This document shows positions 25,598 to 32,859 of a stretch of DNA of 64,000 bases, one piece after another; the stretch's first letter is position 1; each line of letters starts with the position of its first letter. The position numbers and the translations under genes were made by a program. Origin of the DNA: CAWDPQ01 sp049642465 (lineage in GTDB: Bacteria > Acidobacteriota > Vicinamibacteria > Vicinamibacterales > 2-12-FULL-66-21); contig JBAROV010000258.1 of assembly GCA_049642465.1 (NCBI GenBank), forward strand, positions 1 through 64,000, read 5' to 3'. The notes beneath the pieces are model-generated. The model was not told the DNA's origin, made no database searches, and was given only the letters and a program-made list of their open reading frames with translations.

Positions 25598-26143
25598 ATG
25601 AGGACAGTCCTGATGGTGCTCAGCGTTGTGGCGTTCGCGGCGGCCGCGTTTGCGCAGACGCCGCAGCCGGCCGCGGGCCCGGAGTTGAAGGTTGGGGATC
25701 CGGCGCCGGATTTCTCGCTGGAGGCGTCCGACGGCAAGACGTACAAACTTTCGGACTTCAAGGGGAAGCAGGCTGTGGTCATCGCCTGGTTCCCCAAGGC
25801 CTTTACCCAAGGCTGTACGATCGAGTGCAAGTCGCTGGCACAGAACGGCGACAAGATTCGGAAGTACAACGTCGCTTATTTCATGGCGAGCGTCGATCCG
25901 GTCTCCGAGAACAAGGGCTTTGCCGAGCAGGAAAAGGCTGACTTTCCGTTGCTGAGCGATCCCACAAAGAAGACGGCGGAGGCGTACGGGGTGCTGAATC
26001 CGAAGGGCATGGCGAGCCGATGGACGTTCTACATCGGCAAGGATGGGAACATTCTGGCGATCGACAAGAACGTCAAACCCGCGACATCAGCCGAAGACAT
26101 GGTCGCCAAGCTCGCGGAACTGCACGTCGATCCAGCGCGGTAA
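25598..26143 (+). CDS. Exported peroxiredoxin, Bcp/PrxQ-like
   Basis: The product is 181 residues from ATG 25598, which has GAAAGGAGCGGTG before it. Residues 1-20 are a signal peptide (FAAAAFAQ). The thioredoxin-fold peroxidase domain follows: KVGDPAPDFSLEASDGKTYK, AWFPKAFTQGCTIECKSL with peroxidatic C73 and a second cysteine C77 four residues later, then FPLLSDPTKKTAEAYGV and the end FYIGKDGNILAID. C73-C77 fits the atypical two-cysteine PrxQ type, where the pair makes an internal disulphide. It should reduce peroxides in the periplasm, which is less common than the cytoplasmic form. Confidence 0.9.
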   Translation: MRTVLMVLSVVAFAAAAFAQTPQPAAGPELKVGDPAPDFSLEASDGKTYKLSDFKGKQAVVIAWFPKAFTQGCTIECKSLAQNGDKIRKYNVAYFMASVDPVSENKGFAEQEKADFPLLSDPTKKTAEAYGVLNPKGMASRWTFYIGKDGNILAIDKNVKPATSAEDMVAKLAELHVDPAR

Positions 26144-26145
26144 CG

Positions 26146-26934
26146 TCAGCGTTGGATGATTTGAATCTCGAACAATTTGGGCCAGAGCTTTCCGGTCACG
26201 AACAGCCGGTCCTTCGCGGCGTCGTAGGCGATCCCATTGAGCACGTCAACGCCTGCGGCGTCGCGAGGTGACAGCAATCCCCGCAAATCGATCCAACCGG
26301 TCACCTGACCGGTTTTCGGGGAGATGCGCACGAGTCGTTCGGTCTGATACACGTTGGCGAGGATCTCTCCCTTGACGACCTCGAGCTCGTTGAGGTCGTC
26401 CACCGGCATCCCTCGATCGCGCACGATCAGCCGGCTCGTCTCTTTCAGGGTTGCGGGATCCAGGAATCGCAGCGTGGGTGAACCATCGCTCATGATCAGG
26501 CGCTTGCCGTCGTAGGTCAGCCCCCACCCTTCGCCAGCATACCGGAACGTCCTTCGAGGGTTGAACGTGGCAAGGTCGTACACGAAGCCCACTTCCGTTT
26601 GCCAGGTCAGCTGTACCAGATCACTCCCGACGATGGCAATGCCTTCGCCGAAGTATTTCTGATCGAGCGGACGGATCTGGAGAACTTCGCCGGTTTCGAG
26701 CCGGACTTTACGGATGCTCGACTGGCCGTTGAGGCCCGTGCTTTCGTAGAGCACGCCGTCGTGGAAAATGAGGCCCTGGGTGTAGGCCTGCCGATCGTGC
26801 GGGTAGCTGCGGACGACGCGATAGGAGAGCGTTGGTGCGCCGGGTCGTTGGGTTTGTGGAAACGCCGCAGGCCCCGAGCTCAGTCCAGTCACGACAGCCA
26901 CCCCCATTATGCCGAAGAGAGAAATTTGGTTCAT
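26146..26934 (-). CDS. Glutaminyl-peptide cyclotransferase, plant-type
   Basis: The product is 262 residues; ATG 26934 gives a signal peptide (SLFGIMGVAVVTGLSSGPAA). The five-bladed propeller of the plant/bacterial glutaminyl cyclase family is clear: RVVRSYPHDRQAYTQGLIF, HDGVLYESTGLNGQSS, KYFGEGIAIVGSDLVQLTW, GEGWGLTYDGKRLIMSDGS, DLNELEVVKGEILANVYQ and VLNGIAYDAAKDRLFVTGK. The enzyme converts N-terminal glutamine of exported proteins or peptides to pyroglutamate. It needs no metal. Its stop lies two bases from the stop of the convergent peroxiredoxin gene. Confidence 0.9.
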   Translation of the reverse strand: MNQISLFGIMGVAVVTGLSSGPAAFPQTQRPGAPTLSYRVVRSYPHDRQAYTQGLIFHDGVLYESTGLNGQSSIRKVRLETGEVLQIRPLDQKYFGEGIAIVGSDLVQLTWQTEVGFVYDLATFNPRRTFRYAGEGWGLTYDGKRLIMSDGSPTLRFLDPATLKETSRLIVRDRGMPVDDLNELEVVKGEILANVYQTERLVRISPKTGQVTGWIDLRGLLSPRDAAGVDVLNGIAYDAAKDRLFVTGKLWPKLFEIQIIQR

Positions 26935-27077
26935 GCGCTGTTCGTAGTATCGTTCATCAGCGCCAGTTCGCACGACAGCCACTGCTCAGCGAACGCTTGA
27001 AACGACAGCGCTGACGCGCTCCACGCCAGCCCGCGCGCGACCGTCGTTCAGCAGTTCAGCGACTTGTGTTCGGCCCA

Positions 27078-28895
27078 TCACTCGGCGACAGCAGTAATCG
27101 CGGCGAGGAATCTGTCCCCGAGGTCCTCCGCTTTCCGCGCGCCGACGCCATAAATGTGCCGCAACGCGTCGAGCGACGCCGGTTTGACCCGCGCCATTTC
27201 CCGCAGCGTCGTGTCATGGAAGATGACGTAGGGTGGCACGCCTCGATTGCGCGCGATCTCCAGCCGCAGGGCGCGAAGCCGATCGAAGAGCGCCCGATCG
27301 ACGTCCTGCCACGACTCGGTCTCGATGCGCGCCCGGCGCGGCACGCGATCGGCCACCGGCCGCCGTTGCCGCGCAAGCGTCAGTTCGGGCACCGCCCCTG
27401 CGTCCCTCAGCAACGCGACGCCGCTCTTCGTCAACGACAGTACCGGATACTCATCGTTTGTTTGACGCAGGAGTGCATGCGCAATCAGCTGCTCGATGTA
27501 TCCACGGACTTCCGGCACGGTGCAATCCTTCAGCAGCCCGAAGGTTGTGAGCGCATCGTGGCCGCGAGCCGTCACCTGTTCGATTGCGCTGCCGCGCAGG
27601 ACATTGGTGACGTGAAGGGCGCCGAAGCGCTGGCCGACGCGAGCGACACAGGACAGGATCTTCCGCGCGAGTACCGCGGGCTCGTCGATGGTCTCGAGTT
27701 CGTCCAGGCAGTAGTCGCAGGCGCCGCAGTCCTCGCGGGTGTAGGTCTCGCCGAAATAGCTCACGAGCCGGCGGTGCCGGCAGCCGACGCTTGCCGCGTA
27801 TCGTTCCATGTCCCGCATGAGACTGCGGCGAGCTTCCGTGAATTCGCCGTTTCGCTCGAGCAGCACGCGCCACTTCAGAAAATCCGCTGTGGAATAGATC
27901 AGGATGCACTCGGCTTCGAGACCGTCACGCCCTGCGCGCCCGGACTCCTGCTGATAGTGTTCCAGCGACTGCGGCGCGCCGGCGTGGACCACGAAGCGAA
28001 CGTCCGATCGGTCGATCCCCATACCGAACGCGACGGTGGCCACAATCACGTCCGCGTGCTCGTCCAGAAACGCATCCTGGTTGTCGGCTCGCGTGCGGTC
28101 ATCGAGCCCTGCATGGTAGGCGCGCGCACGCACGCCCGTGCCGCCGAGCCACGCGGCCAGCGCGTCCACTTCGCGCCTGGTCGGGCAGTAGATGATGCCG
28201 GCTTCACCACGATGTCGCTCGAGAACGTCGGTAATCTGGCGTTTGAGATTGGCGCGGGCCAGAACCCGGTAGACGAGATTGGGACGGTCGAAGGAGCCGA
28301 CGAGCTCAACTGGCGAGTTGAGCCCAAGCTGGGTGGCGATGTCGCGCCGGACACGCGTCGTCGCGGTGGCGGTAAACGCGTGCATGCTGACGCCAGGAAA
28401 GGTCTGTCGGAGCCGCGCAAGCTGGCGGTACTCCGGACGAAAATCGTGCCCCCACTGACTGATGCAATGGGCCTCGTCTATCGCGATGAAGCGCAGGCGG
28501 GATTCGGCCAGCAGCGACGCAAATGACTCGCTGCCTTCGCCCGCGACGCGTTCGGGCGCGGCGTACAAGAGCCGAAACTTCCCCTCGCGAATCCCGGAGA
28601 TGACGAGCGAACGCTGATCTGGCGTGAGCGAGCTGTTCAAGTAGGCTGCAGGAACGCCGTTCGAGACAAGCGTGTCCACCTGATCCTTCATCAGGGAGAT
28701 GAGAGGGGACACAATCAGCGCGAGACCGTCTCGAACGAGCGCGGGTGCCTGAAAACACAGCGACTTGCCGCCACCGGTCGGCAGCACGACTATCGAATCG
28801 CGGCCGTCGAGGATGGCGCGGATCGCATCTTCCTGGAGCGGCCGAAAGGATTCGAATCCCCAGTATCGGGCGAGCACCTCCCGCAGTGCATCCAC
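27078..28895 (-). CDS. recQ: ATP-dependent DNA helicase RecQ
   Basis: The product is 605 residues. Walker A is PTGGGKS (39-45); Walker B is FIAIDEAHCISQWGHDFRPE, typical of RecQ; motif III is AFTATAT; motifs V-VI are VATVAFGMGIDRSDVR and QQESGRAGRDG. The RQC zinc site is seen in the cysteines of CRHRRLVSYFGE... and EDCGACDYC, and an HRDC domain closes the protein (about 530-600). RecQ unwinds DNA 3' to 5' in RecF-pathway recombination and fork repair. The GTG start follows directly on the TAA of the DUF1330 gene, so translation is probably coupled. It is the last gene of a five-gene operon. Confidence 0.95.
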   Translation of the reverse strand: MDALREVLARYWGFESFRPLQEDAIRAILDGRDSIVVLPTGGGKSLCFQAPALVRDGLALIVSPLISLMKDQVDTLVSNGVPAAYLNSSLTPDQRSLVISGIREGKFRLLYAAPERVAGEGSESFASLLAESRLRFIAIDEAHCISQWGHDFRPEYRQLARLRQTFPGVSMHAFTATATTRVRRDIATQLGLNSPVELVGSFDRPNLVYRVLARANLKRQITDVLERHRGEAGIIYCPTRREVDALAAWLGGTGVRARAYHAGLDDRTRADNQDAFLDEHADVIVATVAFGMGIDRSDVRFVVHAGAPQSLEHYQQESGRAGRDGLEAECILIYSTADFLKWRVLLERNGEFTEARRSLMRDMERYAASVGCRHRRLVSYFGETYTREDCGACDYCLDELETIDEPAVLARKILSCVARVGQRFGALHVTNVLRGSAIEQVTARGHDALTTFGLLKDCTVPEVRGYIEQLIAHALLRQTNDEYPVLSLTKSGVALLRDAGAVPELTLARQRRPVADRVPRRARIETESWQDVDRALFDRLRALRLEIARNRGVPPYVIFHDTTLREMARVKPASLDALRHIYGVGARKAEDLGDRFLAAITAVAE

Positions 28896-29183
28896 TTACA
28901 CGCCCTCGAGGATCAGCAGGGTGCCGGTGGACGTCGCCTGTCGAAGCGCGCGCGCGTCGGCATATTCGGGCGAGTTCCACCAGCGGCGCGCGTGTTCGAC
29001 GGATGGGAACTCGACGATCACCAGCCGCTCGGGGTGCCAGCTGCCCTCCAGTACTTCCACCTTCGTTCCGCGAGCAATAAACCGTCCGCCGAACGGCGTC
29101 AGCGTCGCCGGCACCATCCGCTTGTAGTCCTCGTATCGGACCGGGTCTTCGATGTTGACGTTTGCAATCACATACGCTGCCAC
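28896..29183 (-). CDS. DUF1330 family protein
   Basis: The product is 95 residues, a single ferredoxin-like alpha/beta domain of the dimeric alpha-beta barrel group: AAYVIANVNIEDPVRYEDYK, GGRFIARGTKVEVLEGSWHP, VIVEFPSVEHARRWWNSPEY, ending ALRQATSTGTLLILEGV. This is full length for DUF1330. The role is not established. It sits 19 bp after the DDAH-like gene and abuts recQ with no gap. Confidence 0.9.
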   Translation of the reverse strand: MAAYVIANVNIEDPVRYEDYKRMVPATLTPFGGRFIARGTKVEVLEGSWHPERLVIVEFPSVEHARRWWNSPEYADARALRQATSTGTLLILEGV

Positions 29184-29202
29184 ATCTACCTCGTGCGGGG
29201 CC

Positions 29203-30006
29203 TCACGCCACGATCAGCGAACAACACGTCAGCGCGCCTTCGGCCTTGGCCAGTTCGGAAACATCGACGACGCGAACCTGCAGGCCGCGGTTCTCGAGGC
29301 GGGCGCGGGTGTTTGGCGCGGCCGCCGAGCACAGCACGCCGTCTCCAACTCGGACGACGTTGGCTCCCGACGGCTCTCGCGGGTCGATTTCAATGCGTTT
29401 CACCCCGACGAAGTGACGCGGATCCACCCACTCGGGGTTATAGACAATCAAGTCCTCCCCCGCAGATGTCACGGCGCTCTTCAGATGGAGACAGCCGCGT
29501 GTTTGGACGGTATGCACGCGGTACCGGTACGGAGAAATGAGTTCAGTGAGTTGAGTCACCCCGGCTGCGTTGGTGCGACCCGAGATGCCCACGTAGACGT
29601 CGCGATCGACGCGCAGCACGTCACCGCCATCGAGCGTCGCCGGCGAACAGATCGCGGCAAGTCGTCGATGGCGACCGAGCGCTGCGGCAACCGCATCGGT
29701 TTCACGGCGGCGCGAGGCCGCGCCCGGCCTGGCAATCACCGCGATTTCGTCCAACACGACCGCAGTGTCCTCGATGAAGACGGAATCCGGCATGTCCATC
29801 GCCGGGCCAACCGACTCCACGACACAGCCCATTTGCATCAGCGCATGCTCGTAGGCGACATGCTGCTTCCGCGCGCGCGCGAGGTCGATCGGCGCTCGCG
29901 GCAGGTAGGTCAGTTCGCAGTTGGCGAATGAATTCGGAACCGGTCGCGTCAAGGCCCGAGGCAGACGCGGGCCCGCGGCGATTCCGCTGGTCTTCTCGAA
30001 CGCCAC
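29203..30006 (-). CDS. Dimethylarginine dimethylaminohydrolase-like guanidine hydrolase
   Basis: The product is 267 residues from GTG 30006. It is a pentein-fold amidinotransferase-type enzyme. The likely active-site residues are D73 and E79/D80 (DMPDSVFIEDTAVV), H174 (GCLHLKSAV) and the nucleophile C261 in ALTCCSL near the C-terminus. DATLDGGD-type sequence is seen at 122-129 (SPATLDGGDVL). DDAH hydrolyses methylated arginines to citrulline; relatives act on arginine or other guanidines, so the substrate is uncertain. It starts six bases after the pntB stop, an unexpected partner for a transhydrogenase. Confidence 0.88.
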   Translation of the reverse strand: MAFEKTSGIAAGPRLPRALTRPVPNSFANCELTYLPRAPIDLARARKQHVAYEHALMQMGCVVESVGPAMDMPDSVFIEDTAVVLDEIAVIARPGAASRRRETDAVAAALGRHRRLAAICSPATLDGGDVLRVDRDVYVGISGRTNAAGVTQLTELISPYRYRVHTVQTRGCLHLKSAVTSAGEDLIVYNPEWVDPRHFVGVKRIEIDPREPSGANVVRVGDGVLCSAAAPNTRARLENRGLQVRVVDVSELAKAEGALTCCSLIVA

Positions 30007-30012
30007 GAGGCC

Positions 30013-31422
30013 TCAGTGACCGCCCGCTTCTCCGGCGAGCGCCTTCACGATGTCCCCCAGCACGCCTTTCGCGTCACCGAACACCATCAGCGTATTGTCA
30101 GCCGAGTACAGCTCGTTGTCGATGCCCGCAAACCCGGGATTCATCGAACGCTTGATCGCAATACACGCTTTGGCTCGGTCCGCATCGATGATTGGCATGC
30201 CATAGATCGGGCTCGACTTGTCGTGCCGTGCCGCCGGATTGACGACGTCGTTGGCCCCGACCACGAGGACGACGTCGGTCTGGGGCAAGTCACGGTTGAT
30301 GTCGTCCATCTCGATCAGCGCCTCGTAGGGTACCTCGGCTTCCGCGAGCAGGACGTTCATGTGCCCCGGCATTCGACCCGCAACCGGATGAATGGCAAAC
30401 TTCACGTCGATACCGCGCTTGGAGAGCTGATCGTGGATTTCGCGCACCCGGTGCTGCGCCTGCGCAACGGCCATCCCATAGCCAGGAACGACGACAACGG
30501 TTGACGCGTTCTCGAGCAGGTCGGCCGCATCGCGTGCGGTGCCGCTCTTGACCGCCTTGGCCTCGGCGCCCGGCCCACCGGCCTGCACCTGACCGAACGC
30601 TCCAAACAGCACGTTCGTGAACGACCGATTCATCGCCCGGCACATGATGACGGAAAGGATGAAGCCCGACGAGCCGTCCAGCGCACCGGCCGTGATCAGC
30701 ACCTTGTTTTCGAGCACGAACCCCATCGCGACCGCCGACAAACCCGCATAGGAGTTCAGCAGCGAAATCACCGTCGGCATATCGGCACCGCCGATCGGAA
30801 TGATGAGCAGCACGCCGAACACCAGCGAGAGCGTAAGAATGATGATGAACAGCCACCACTGCTCGGGACGCGCCACCAGGTACACCGCTGCGACGACGGC
30901 AATAGCCAGAAGCGACAGATTGATGACGTTCTGCCCCTTGTAGGTGATCGGCCTGGTCGGAACGATTTCCTGAAGCTTTCCCGCGGCCATGAGGCTCCCG
31001 GTGAACGTCAGGCCGCCGAGGATCACTTCAATCGCAATCGCCGACGTTCGAAACGTCGTCAACTCCCCTTCGGGGAGCCACAGCGCGTACTTCGCCGTCC
31101 CGACGAGCGCCGCGGCAAGTCCACCGAACGCATGTGACAGCGCAGTCCGCTGCGGTACGGCGGTGAGTGGGACCTTGGAGAGCGGCACGCCGATGGCCGT
31201 CCCGACGATCATCGCGACGATGATCCACAAGTAGCCGACGATCTCCGGATGGAGGAGTGTGCCGACGATCGCGGCCGCCATGCCGGCCACGCCGGCGCCC
31301 ACGCCGCGTCGCGCAGTGGACGGATGATTCAGCCATCGAAGCGAGAGGATGAACAGCGCTGCAGCGGCGAGGTAGCTCGCCTGCGTCAGGTGTTCAACGA
31401 GTGGCAGCGCGTCACCTTCCAT
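30013..31422 (-). CDS. pntB: NAD(P) transhydrogenase subunit beta
   Basis: The product is 469 residues. About nine membrane helices (1-270) include GGADMPTVISLLNSYAGLSA, the most conserved part of the family. The NADP(H)-binding domain III follows, with the dinucleotide loop VPGYGMAVAQAQHRV and later GANDVVNPAA, SPIYGMPIIDADRAK and NELYSADNTLMVFGDAK. PntB uses the proton gradient to drive hydride transfer from NADH to NADP. Start and stop overlap the upstream pntAB as TAATG. The NAD-binding subunit (domain I, PntAA) is not encoded next to it. Confidence 0.95.
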   Translation of the reverse strand: MEGDALPLVEHLTQASYLAAAALFILSLRWLNHPSTARRGVGAGVAGMAAAIVGTLLHPEIVGYLWIIVAMIVGTAIGVPLSKVPLTAVPQRTALSHAFGGLAAALVGTAKYALWLPEGELTTFRTSAIAIEVILGGLTFTGSLMAAGKLQEIVPTRPITYKGQNVINLSLLAIAVVAAVYLVARPEQWWLFIIILTLSLVFGVLLIIPIGGADMPTVISLLNSYAGLSAVAMGFVLENKVLITAGALDGSSGFILSVIMCRAMNRSFTNVLFGAFGQVQAGGPGAEAKAVKSGTARDAADLLENASTVVVVPGYGMAVAQAQHRVREIHDQLSKRGIDVKFAIHPVAGRMPGHMNVLLAEAEVPYEALIEMDDINRDLPQTDVVLVVGANDVVNPAARHDKSSPIYGMPIIDADRAKACIAIKRSMNPGFAGIDNELYSADNTLMVFGDAKGVLGDIVKALAGEAGGH

Positions 31423-31715
31423 TACTGCTTCCTCCGCTCACGGAACATGCGCAGCATGCGATCCGTGATCAGGAAGCCGCTGACGATGTTCGTCATCGAG
31501 GCGGCGACGGCGACGGCGCCAAGAATCGTGGTGAACGTGGTGTGCTGCTCGCCGGCAATGATGATGGAGCCAACGACGGCGATTGCGGAGATCGCGTTCG
31601 TCAGTGACATCAATGGCGTATGCAGCAGGCGCGAGACATTCTGAATGACCTGGAAGCCAACGAAGGTGGCTAACAGGAACACGAACGCCATCGACCACAG
31701 ATCGAGCACATTCAT
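31422..31715 (-). CDS. pntAB: NAD(P) transhydrogenase alpha subunit, membrane part
   Basis: The product is 97 residues from ATG 31715; ATTGGAGTTCCTCG gives a ribosome-binding site. Three membrane helices are visible, with the conserved FVGFQVIQNVSRLLHTPLMS then LTNAISAIAVVGS and ending GFLITDRMLRMFRERRK. This is the separate membrane fragment of the alpha subunit found where PntA is split in two. In such organisms the catalytic PntAA gene normally lies just upstream. Here the upstream DNA is a tandem repeat and then an opposite-strand gene, so PntAA must be elsewhere or missing. Confidence 0.93.
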   Translation of the reverse strand: MNVLDLWSMAFVFLLATFVGFQVIQNVSRLLHTPLMSLTNAISAIAVVGSIIIAGEQHTTFTTILGAVAVAASMTNIVSGFLITDRMLRMFRERRKQ

Positions 31716-31757
31716 CGAGGAACTCCAATCGGGAAAAGGTCGAGGGATTGTAGCAAA

Positions 31758-31813
31758 GTGCCAAGGTGCCAAGGTGCCAAGGTGCCAGGGTGCCAGGGTG
31801 CCAGGGTGCCAAG
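31758..31813 (+). repeat. Tandem 8-bp repeat GTGCCAAG/GTGCCAGG x7
   Basis: Seven contiguous 8-bp units: three GTGCCAAG, three GTGCCAGG and a final GTGCCAAG. It fills the divergent spacer between pntAB and the exonuclease gene. The unit is perfectly phased apart from one alternating A/G position. A CRISPR array is ruled out, as there are no spacers. Confidence 0.95.
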
Positions 31814-31838
31814 CTGCGATCTACCACCGCAGCTTGTT

Positions 31839-31844
31839 TAGACT
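31839..31844 (+). promoter_or_regulatory. -10 box TAGACT giving a leaderless start
   Basis: TAGACT puts the transcript start at 31851, the first base of the GTG start codon. No Shine-Dalgarno is present. It lies 25 bases after the tandem repeat. Confidence 0.4.
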
Positions 31845-31850
31845 GGTACG

Positions 31851-32843
31851 GTGTTGATCGAGCGCCCGGAAGGGCTGTTTTGTCCGGCTGGCGGGTTCTA
31901 CATCGATCCCTGGCAGCCGGTCGCGCGCGCGCTCATTACCCACGCGCACGGCGACCACGCTCGCGCCGGCAGCGCGGCCTATCTCTGCGCCTCCCCCTGC
32001 GCACGGCTCTTGCGCCGTCGGTTCGGAAGCGAGGCCACGATCGAGCATCTTCCGTACGGAGAGGTGACCACGATCGGCGACGTGCGCGTCGGGTTTCACC
32101 CGGCGGGTCACGTCCTCGGCTCGGCGCAAATCAGACTCGAATCGGCCGCCGGCGTGTGGGTGGTTGCAGGCGACTACAAGCGCGTCGCAGACCCGACCTG
32201 CGATCCGCTCGAGATCGTGCAATGCGACACGTTTATTACCGAATCCACCTTCGGGCTGCCCATCTATCGATGGGATCCGACCGAGAGCGTCATCCGAGAG
32301 CTGCTCGAGTGGTGGCGGAGCAACGACGCGGAGGGCAAAACATCGGTTCTCTTTTGCTACACGATCGGGAAGACCCAGCGAATCCTTGCTGAGCTCGCTC
32401 GGCACATCGACCGGCGAGTGCTCGTGCACGGCATGATGCTGTCAACGATCGAAGCCTACCGCGAGGCGGGCATTTCGATGCTGCCTGTGGAACTGGCAAC
32501 CGAACGTCCTCGTGGGACGTCCTTTGCCGGCGAACTCGTGCTGGCGCCGTTGTCGGCGCGCGGCACACCGTGGATGCGAAGGCTTGGCGACGTCTCTGAT
32601 GCGTTTGCCTCGGGCTTGATGCGCGTCCGCGGTGTGCGCCGCCAGCGTGCGTTCGATCGCGGCTTTGTGCTCTCGGATCACGCCGACTGGCCGGCGCTGC
32701 TGCAAACCGTCACCGACACCGGCGCCTCACAGATCCTCGCGACGCACGGCCACGCCGAATCGCTCGCGCGCGAATTGGCCCGACGAGGTTGGACAACGGG
32801 TGTCATCAGGACAGCCTGGGAAGGGGAGTTCACTGGCGACTAG
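31851..32843 (+). CDS. Ligase-associated DNA exonuclease, metallo-beta-lactamase fold
   Basis: The product is 330 residues from GTG 31851. The zinc site HxHxDH is THAHGDH (H31, H33, D35, H36), with later ligands in HPAGHVLGSAQ, VVAGDYKRVADPTCDPLE and the C-terminal SDHADWPALL. It belongs to the exonuclease group that is genetically linked to ATP-dependent DNA ligases in bacterial damage-response clusters and is related to Artemis/SNM1. The ligase gene follows 16 bp downstream, which supports the assignment. The last codons and TAG stop lie in a GCGACTAGC repeat. Confidence 0.9.
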   Translation: MLIERPEGLFCPAGGFYIDPWQPVARALITHAHGDHARAGSAAYLCASPCARLLRRRFGSEATIEHLPYGEVTTIGDVRVGFHPAGHVLGSAQIRLESAAGVWVVAGDYKRVADPTCDPLEIVQCDTFITESTFGLPIYRWDPTESVIRELLEWWRSNDAEGKTSVLFCYTIGKTQRILAELARHIDRRVLVHGMMLSTIEAYREAGISMLPVELATERPRGTSFAGELVLAPLSARGTPWMRRLGDVSDAFASGLMRVRGVRRQRAFDRGFVLSDHADWPALLQTVTDTGASQILATHGHAESLARELARRGWTTGVIRTAWEGEFTGD

Positions 32844-32854
32844 CGACTGACAAG
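32836..32854 (+). repeat. GCGACTAGC repeat, copy 2, spanning the exonuclease stop codon
   Basis: GCGACTAGCGACTGACAAG contains the exonuclease TAG stop (32841-32843) and ends five bases before the ligase ATG. It matches parts of the repeats at 19971-20055 and 63239-63297. Confidence 0.65.
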
Positions 32855-32859
32855 ACTCG

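Noticed and set aside
27066..28526. A 486-codon open frame opposite recQ.
   Set aside because: It is the antisense of a fully conserved helicase. Long antisense frames are expected in high-GC DNA and this one has no domain or start signal.
31758..31813. Regular repeat that could suggest a CRISPR array.
   Set aside because: The 8-bp units are contiguous with no spacers and no cas gene is present in the window.
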